Assembly (NCBI GenBank): GCA_018378255.1
Contig: JAGZXV010000095.1
Coordinates: forward strand, 1 to 20,384
Direction of reading: 5' to 3'
DNA: 20,384 bases
Origin: Clostridiaceae bacterium
GTDB taxonomy: Bacteria > Bacillota > Clostridia > Lachnospirales > Lachnospiraceae
Below the pieces are notes generated by a model that searched no databases, was not told the DNA's origin, and was given only the letters and a program-made list of their open reading frames with translations. Positions 16,524 through 20,384 of the stretch are shown in pieces. A program made the position numbers and the translations under genes. Positions within the stretch are counted from its first letter, which is position 1. Each line of letters begins with the position of its first letter.

Positions 16524-17444
16524 ATGGAATTAGCATCAATAACCGCATATAAAATCGTAACTATGTTTGTAATGGCGCTGATTGGAGCAGTCTGTTACAA
16601 AACAGATATTATAAGCTATGAGACAAACGGAAAGTTATCCAATCTTCTGCTCATGGTAATTTCACCGCTTATGATTTTCAGTTCCTATCAAAGGGAATTC
16701 AGCAGACAGCAGCTGGAAGGGCTTTTAATGGCCTTATTTCTGGCTGCTGTAAGCCATGTGGCGGCAATTATCATCACCAAAGTGTTCATTCGAAGAAGTT
16801 CAGGGGAAAATTACGGTGTGGAAAGTATGGCGGCCATTTATTCCAACTGTGGGTTTATGGGGATTCCGCTGGTGAATGCGATCTTCGGTACAGACGGTGT
16901 ATTTTATATAACCGCCTACATAACCATATTTTCATTGTTTATCTGGACCCATGGAATTCTCATGATGATAGGAAAACAAACGGTGAGGGAGGCTCTGTCA
17001 GCTATGAAGACGCCGACCATATTTGCCATTATTATTGGTTTTGTATTCTATGTCTGCCAGATCCGCCTGCCGGATATGATTAAGGAACCGCTGGCTGTTA
17101 TCGGAGATATGAATACCCCGGTGGCCATGCTGGTAGCCGGAGCTTCATTGGCAAGCGGCAGTTTGATCAATATGCTGAGGAAAAAACGGATTTACCTGAT
17201 CTGTGCCCTCAGGTTGCTGGCCATTCCGATGGTGACAATGGTGATTTTAAATTTATTTCATTTTGACCATGTGGTAACGACAACAATTGTGCTTGCCACT
17301 GCCTGCCCCGCAGGATCCATGGGAACGCTTTTCGCGCTCAGATACGGAAAAGACGCCGTTTACGCATCGGAACTTTTCGGAGTGTCAACCGCTCTGTCCG
17401 TAATCACGATCCCGGTCGTGATGCTTGTATACACTTTTGTATAG
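16524..17444 (+). CDS. AEC (auxin efflux carrier) family membrane transporter
   Basis: A 306-aa integral membrane protein with about ten hydrophobic segments in two halves, the arrangement of AEC/BASS-like carriers. Family signatures are SNCGFMGIPLVNAIFG in the first half, with its conserved N-x-G-F-x-G-x-P pattern, and DMNTPVAMLVAGASLA plus ACPAGSMGTLFALRYGKD in the second. Bacterial AEC members move small carboxylates such as malate or other organic acids; the substrate here is unknown. It starts 11 nt after aspS with AAGGAAGG as ribosome site, so it is probably co-transcribed. Its last codons contain one copy of an operator-like motif shared with the kduI upstream region. Confidence 0.88.
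   Translation: MELASITAYKIVTMFVMALIGAVCYKTDIISYETNGKLSNLLLMVISPLMIFSSYQREFSRQQLEGLLMALFLAAVSHVAAIIITKVFIRRSSGENYGVESMAAIYSNCGFMGIPLVNAIFGTDGVFYITAYITIFSLFIWTHGILMMIGKQTVREALSAMKTPTIFAIIIGFVFYVCQIRLPDMIKEPLAVIGDMNTPVAMLVAGASLASGSLINMLRKKRIYLICALRLLAIPMVTMVILNLFHFDHVVTTTIVLATACPAGSMGTLFALRYGKDAVYASELFGVSTALSVITIPVVMLVYTFV
17424..17434 (+). promoter_or_regulatory. Operator-like site, copy 1 (CTTGTATACAC)
   Basis: CTTGTATACAC is the exact reverse complement of the site at 17538-17548 and has the palindromic core TGTATACA, similar to operators of FadR-type GntR regulators. This copy lies in the last codons of the AEC gene. A half-similar TTTGTATAG follows at 17436-17444, 12 nt on. Confidence 0.45.
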
Positions 17445-17486
17445 ACTTTGTTTTTTAAAGAAAAAGAAAAAATGGCCATATAATAT

Positions 17487-17512
17487 AAATGCCTTGTAAT
17501 TACAAGGCATTT
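17487..17512 (+). promoter_or_regulatory. Perfect 26-bp palindrome between the AEC transporter gene and kduI
   Basis: The sequence from 17487 to 17512 equals its own reverse complement, with core CTTGTAATTACAAG. As RNA it makes a stem of about ten base pairs with an AT-rich loop, flanked by AT-rich sequence but followed by GTGCTATC rather than a T-run. It may be a weak terminator for the upstream gene, an operator, or both. The core resembles the neighbouring TTGTATACA sites with a wider centre. Confidence 0.55.
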
Positions 17513-17522
17513 GTGCTATCAT
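17495..17522 (+). promoter_or_regulatory. Candidate kduI promoter overlapping the palindrome
   Basis: TTGTAA (17495-17500) and TATCAT (17517-17522) are spaced by 16 nt. The -35 element lies in the palindrome, so a protein bound there would block polymerase. An alternative pair is TTGTGC (17511-17516) with TAAAGT (17534-17539) at 17 nt. A stray TATAAT at 17479-17484 has no matching -35. Confidence 0.35.
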
Positions 17523-17537
17523 GAAGACATGTGTAAA

Positions 17538-17548
17538 GTGTATACAAG
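17538..17548 (+). promoter_or_regulatory. Operator-like site, copy 2 (GTGTATACAAG)
   Basis: Exact inverse of the site at 17424-17434, placed 38 nt before the kduI start and just downstream of the candidate promoters. This is a position expected for a repressor. Confidence 0.45.
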
Positions 17549-17585
17549 TACATAACAAGCCGTAAATTTAAGGAGGATGTTTACA

Positions 17586-18428
17586 ATGGATATTCGTTAT
17601 TCTTGCAACCAGAGAGACTTTAAACGTTATACAACACAGGAGACCAGGGATGAGTTCCTGATTGAGAACTTATATATTCCGAACGAAGTGGTGGCTGTTT
17701 ACTCCCACGTTGACCGTATGGTGACTTTGGGATGCATGCCTACTACAGAAACCGTTTCCATTGATAAAGGAATCGATATCTGGGCCAATTTCGGTACAAG
17801 CTATTTCCTTGAGAGACGTGAGATCGGTATTTTCAATATCGGCGGATCAGGCGTGATCAAAGCCGACGGAGAAGAATTTAAGATGGGTTATAAAGACTGC
17901 TTATATATCACAAAGGGGACAAAAGAAGTTCTGTTCTCCAGCGACGATGCTTCTAATCCTGCCAAATTCTATATGGTCAGCGCACCTGCTCATAAGGCAT
18001 GCAAGACCACATTTATTCCGATTGAAAATGCAGCTAAGAAACCTCTCGGAGCTATGGAAACTTCCAACAAACGTGTGATTAACCAGTTCATTCACCCGGA
18101 CGTACTGGAAACCTGCCAGTTATCCATGGGTATGACCGTTCTGGATCCAGGCAGCGTATGGAACACCATGCCGGCTCACACACATGAGAGACGTATGGAA
18201 GTTTATATGTACTTCGAAGTTCCAGAGAACAACGTCGTATTCCATATGATGGGCGAAGGCAGTGAAACAAGACATATCGTTATGCAGAACGAACAGGCTG
18301 TTATCAGCCCGTCCTGGAGCATTCACGCAGGCGCAGGCACAAGCAATTATACCTTTATCTGGGCTATGGGCGGCGAGAATCAGGCATTTGACGACATGGA
18401 CACAATTCCTACAACTGAATTGAGATAA
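17586..18428 (+). CDS. kduI: KduI, 5-dehydro-4-deoxy-D-glucuronate isomerase
   Basis: Isomerises 5-keto-4-deoxyuronate (from pectin or glycosaminoglycan breakdown) to 2,5-diketo-3-deoxygluconate. The 280-aa protein has the zinc-binding cupin set H198, H200 and E205 in MPAHTHERRMEVYMYFEV and H247 in SWSIHAGAGTSNYTFIW, nearly the same numbering as the E. coli enzyme. The reading frame could begin at an ATG at 17577, but that ATG abuts the AAGGAGG ribosome site (17570-17576); the ATG at 17586, 9 nt away, is the true start and gives MDIRYSCNQRDF. No other uronate gene is in the window, so it acts as a single-gene unit here. It has its own upstream control region and a structured 3' end. Confidence 0.96.
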   Translation: MDIRYSCNQRDFKRYTTQETRDEFLIENLYIPNEVVAVYSHVDRMVTLGCMPTTETVSIDKGIDIWANFGTSYFLERREIGIFNIGGSGVIKADGEEFKMGYKDCLYITKGTKEVLFSSDDASNPAKFYMVSAPAHKACKTTFIPIENAAKKPLGAMETSNKRVINQFIHPDVLETCQLSMGMTVLDPGSVWNTMPAHTHERRMEVYMYFEVPENNVVFHMMGEGSETRHIVMQNEQAVISPSWSIHAGAGTSNYTFIWAMGGENQAFDDMDTIPTTELR

Positions 18429-18496
18429 TAAAGAATATTTTGTCCCATACCGCGGCGGGAGAAGCCGGGCGGAAAAGGGATATAAAAAGACCTAAC

Positions 18497-18579
18497 GGGC
18501 CGATGGAAGGGAGTTAACTCCCCGGAAGAACTGACTTTCCGGAGAAATCCCCATCGGACCGCCGGGCCTTTTTTTATTT
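18497..18579 (+). terminator. Branched-stem intrinsic terminator downstream of kduI
   Basis: GGGCCGATGG (18497-18506) pairs with CCATCGGACC (18551-18560) with one mismatch. Inside are two more hairpins: GGGAG/CTCCC with a TTAA loop (18509-18522) and CCGGAA/TTCCGG (18522-18542, sharing one base). GCCGGGCC and seven Ts (18569-18575) follow. The three-stem layout is more elaborate than a normal terminator and could be a small structured RNA. I could not match it to a known riboswitch class. Confidence 0.55.
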
Positions 18580-18632
18580 GTGGAAAAGCTGGTTCTATGA
18601 AATAAAAAAGGTCCGGCGGTCCGATGGGGATT
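18546..18632. repeat. Long inverted repeat, arms about 33 nt, 20-nt loop
   Basis: The left arm 18546-18579 and right arm 18600-18632 are inverse copies with one substitution (a G·U pair as RNA) and a one-base length difference in the T/A tract. Each arm contains the GC-rich block (CGGACCGCCGG) next to the T7 or A6 run, with the T/A runs facing the loop. The right arm can compete with 18497-18506 for the left arm. Confidence 0.85.
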
Positions 18633-18658
18633 ATGGTTGGTTTTACGATCCCGCCCAA

Positions 18659-18687
18659 CTGTGAAATCTCTGTGAAAACCTGGAAAA
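18659..18687 (+). promoter_or_regulatory. Tandem CTGTGAAA repeats, PhoB-box-like
   Basis: CTGTGAAA occurs at 18659-18666 and again at 18670-18677, an exact 11-bp period, with a third weaker copy CTGGAAAA at 18680-18687. An 11-bp direct-repeat period is the hallmark of DNA sites bound by OmpR/PhoB-class response regulators, and such a regulator is encoded immediately downstream. Autoregulation is therefore likely, though not shown. Confidence 0.5.
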
Positions 18688-18709
18688 CAGTAAATGAATC
18701 TGATACAAT
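18681..18709 (+). promoter_or_regulatory. Promoter of the two-component operon
   Basis: TGGAAA (18681-18686) and TACAAT (18704-18709) are spaced by 17 nt. The start of transcription would be near 18716, about 29 nt before the ATG. The -35 overlaps the third CTGTGAAA-like repeat. Confidence 0.55.
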
Positions 18710-18744
18710 ATTTTAAGAGATAATAGAAATAATAGGAGGACGAA

Positions 18745-19422
18745 ATGGATCAGTTGAAAGTGTTAGTAGTAGATGACGAAGCGAGAATGCGGAAACTGGT
18801 AAAAGATTTCCTGACTGTGAAGGGATTTCAGGTGATAGAAGCGGCCGACGGTGAAGAAGCTGTGGACATTTATTTCGACCAAAAAGATATCGCCTTGATT
18901 ATATTAGATGTGATGATGCCTAAGATGGATGGCTGGGAGGTATGCAAAACCATCCGCAAGTATTCCCAGGTGCCCATTATTATGCTGACGGCCAGAGGAG
19001 AAGAAAGGGATGAGCTTCAGGGATTTGATCTGGGCGTTGACGAATACATTTCAAAGCCCTTCAGCCCGAAGATCCTGGTTGCCCGTGTGGAAGCCATTCT
19101 GAGACGGAGCAGTTCGGCCCTTTCGGATGCTGTGGATGTGGGAGGGATCCGCGTGGATAAAGCGGCCCATCAGGTCACCATAGACGGTAAGGAGATAGAA
19201 CTCAGCTATAAAGAATTTGAACTGCTGTGCTACTTTATCGAAAACCAGGGAATCGCCCTGTCCAGGGAAAAAATCCTGAATAATGTGTGGAACTACGATT
19301 ATTTCGGCGATGCCAGAACCATCGATACCCATGTGAAAAAACTGAGAAGCAAGATGGGGGAGAAAGGCGATTATATCAAAACCGTGTGGGGCATGGGGTA
19401 TAAATTCGAGGTGAATGAATGA
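18745..19422 (+). CDS. OmpR/PhoB-family response regulator
   Basis: A 225-aa DNA-binding response regulator. The receiver domain (1 to about 120) begins KVLVVDDEARMRKLV, has the phosphoacceptor D55 in IILDVMMPKMDGWEV, the switch threonine in IIMLTARGEERDE and the conserved lysine in YISKPFSPKIL. The C-terminal winged helix (about 130-225) has LSYKEFELLCYFIENQG and the recognition segment DARTIDTHVKKLRSKMG ending GMGYKFE. AGGAGGA at 18734-18740 sets the start. It overlaps the kinase gene by 4 nt (ATGA), so they form a pair. The signal and target genes cannot be deduced; the family also includes ResD, PhoP and WalR. Confidence 0.95.
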   Translation: MDQLKVLVVDDEARMRKLVKDFLTVKGFQVIEAADGEEAVDIYFDQKDIALIILDVMMPKMDGWEVCKTIRKYSQVPIIMLTARGEERDELQGFDLGVDEYISKPFSPKILVARVEAILRRSSSALSDAVDVGGIRVDKAAHQVTIDGKEIELSYKEFELLCYFIENQGIALSREKILNNVWNYDYFGDARTIDTHVKKLRSKMGEKGDYIKTVWGMGYKFEVNE

Positions 19423-20384
19423 AACAATCCATTAGAACCAGGTTCACCCTGATCTTTGTGGGATTGTCCGCATTGACCCTGGTTGCAATCTGGTGTGTCA
19501 ATAACCTTTGTCTGGAAAGCTTTTATATGATGGACAAACTGCGGGTTCTGGAACGTGTTTATGAACGGTTCGACCAGCTGGTCCTGGAAAAAGCGGGAGA
19601 AGGCAAAACCCTGATTGAAGATTTTGAAGACAGCGAGGATACAGATGCAGACTATTTGGGAGATGTGGCTCTTTTATTAAAAATGGTGGCGGAACACTAT
19701 AACATATCCATTGTAGTTTCCGACAGCGTGACAGGAGATACCATACTTCCGTCCGCCAGAGACGGCGCATTTCTGGCAGATAAGGCCCAGAGATATATTT
19801 TAGGCTATGATATGCCAAGAACGGAAGTCCTTAAAAAGGCGGAGAATTTTACCATACAAAAAGCGTATGACAACCGGTCCAAATCATTTTACCTGGAAAG
19901 CTGGGGATATTTTTCCGATAACAGAACCACTTTTATCATGTCCACCCCGCTTGCCAGCATCAGAGAAAGCGTGGCAGTTTCTAACCGTTTTCTGGCGTAT
20001 GTCGGTTCGCTGGCAATGATTTTAAGCTGTATGGTTGTCTATTTAACAACCCGGAAGGTGACTTCACCGATTCTGAAACTGGCCTCTCTTTCAGAGAAGA
20101 TGTCCCATCTGGATTTTGATGCCAAATATGAGGGCAGCGCCCAGGACGAGATCGGAGTGCTTGGAAAGAGCATGAACGTTCTGTCCGATAAGCTGAAAGA
20201 GACTATCGGCGAGCTGAAATCAGCCAATCTGGAGCTGCAGAAGGATATTGAAGAGAAGATTCAGATCGATGAGATGCGGAAAGAATTTATCGCCAATGTA
20301 TCCCATGAACTGAAAACGCCCATCGCGCTGATCCAGGGCTATGCAGAAGGCCTGACCGAGGGGATGTGTGAGGACAGGGAGAGC
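19419..20384 (+). CDS. Sensor histidine kinase, HAMP-containing (3' end outside the window)
   Basis: The frame opens at 19419 in an ATGA overlap with the response regulator and stays open for 322 codons to the window edge. Layout: short N-terminus MKQSIRTRF, membrane helix 1 (about 9-30), extracellular sensor region of about 160 residues with no recognised domain, membrane helix 2 (about 191-211, FLAYVGSLAMILSC), HAMP linker (about 212-264, with VTSPILKLASLSEKM and DEIGVLGKSMN), a coiled-coil stretch, then the dimerisation/phosphoacceptor box FIANVSHELKTPIALIQGYA with H296. The catalytic ATPase half is not in the window. The cognate regulator is the preceding gene. Confidence 0.92.
   Translation, partial: MKQSIRTRFTLIFVGLSALTLVAIWCVNNLCLESFYMMDKLRVLERVYERFDQLVLEKAGEGKTLIEDFEDSEDTDADYLGDVALLLKMVAEHYNISIVVSDSVTGDTILPSARDGAFLADKAQRYILGYDMPRTEVLKKAENFTIQKAYDNRSKSFYLESWGYFSDNRTTFIMSTPLASIRESVAVSNRFLAYVGSLAMILSCMVVYLTTRKVTSPILKLASLSEKMSHLDFDAKYEGSAQDEIGVLGKSMNVLSDKLKETIGELKSANLELQKDIEEKIQIDEMRKEFIANVSHELKTPIALIQGYAEGLTEGMCEDRES

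Larger units (their letters stand above)
18429..18744. other. 316-bp gene-free region between kduI and the response regulator
   Basis: No credible coding frame is present. In order it holds: GC-rich sequence with a CGGC/GCCG mini-hairpin (18453-18467); a branched stem structure ending in seven Ts (18497-18575); an inverted copy of its GC-rich arm (18600-18632); tandem CTGTGAAA repeats (18659-18687); and the promoter and AGGAGGA ribosome site of the next gene. Confidence 0.8.

Noticed and set aside
18554..18563. T-box-like string TCGGACCGCC
   Set aside because: Matches the T-box consensus only partly, lies directly before a T-run rather than before a terminator hairpin, and has no specifier stem or aminoacyl-tRNA gene downstream.
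1..20384. Mobile elements, CRISPR arrays, tRNA or rRNA genes
   Set aside because: Looked for transposase-like proteins, spaced direct repeats and tRNA-like sequence; none seen. The long inverted repeat at 18546-18632 has no transposase or evident target duplication.

Overview
The window looks like chromosome of a gut-type Clostridia, most likely Lachnospiraceae (Clostridium XIVa, Enterocloster/Hungatella-like). This rests on strong AGGAGG ribosome sites, moderate GC content, anaerobic cobalamin genes (cbiD, cbiJ, cbiE, cbiT), radical-SAM hemZ and the order rel - MBL hydrolase - hemZ - hisS - aspS. The placement is inference. I see no insertion sequence, phage gene, CRISPR array, tRNA or rRNA; most of the window is core metabolism.

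Region 1 (1-8672) is corrinoid metabolism. A regulator truncated by the window edge (1-168, minus strand, probable PocR-type sensor domain) diverges from a tightly packed plus-strand operon: a corrinoid-protein reductive activator (MetH-activation-like domain + [2Fe-2S] + ASKHA), cbiD, a three-domain CbiJ-CbiE-CbiT fusion, a CobU-like/precorrin-2 dehydrogenase fusion, cobD-type L-threonine-phosphate decarboxylase, and hemB. Several gene pairs overlap (35, 4 and 25 nt), which suggests translational coupling. Together they supply porphobilinogen, oxidise precorrin-2, carry out several corrin-ring steps and make the aminopropanol arm. The remaining cob/cbi genes are not in the window.

Region 2 (8673-17444) begins with a good sigma-A promoter. 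It carries bifunctional (p)ppGpp synthetase/hydrolase rel, an MBL-fold hydrolase whose start is well downstream of the longest reading frame, hemZ, hisS, aspS and an AEC-family membrane transporter. The end of rel carries overlapping, mutually exclusive inverted repeats that resemble a terminator/antiterminator.

Region 3 (17445-18744) holds kduI (hexuronate catabolism) with unusually rich flanking DNA. Upstream are a perfect 26-bp palindrome and two inverted copies of an 11-nt TGTATACA-type operator. Downstream is a 316-bp gene-free stretch with a branched RNA structure ending in seven Ts, an inverted second copy of its GC-rich arm (about 33-bp arms), and PhoB-like 11-bp direct repeats at the next promoter.

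Region 4 (18745-20384) is a two-component pair: an OmpR/PhoB-class response regulator overlapping by 4 nt a sensor histidine kinase that runs off the window end.

No wholly new system is evident. The points most worth a second look are the structured DNA/RNA on both sides of kduI and the unusual CobU-precorrin-2 dehydrogenase fusion.
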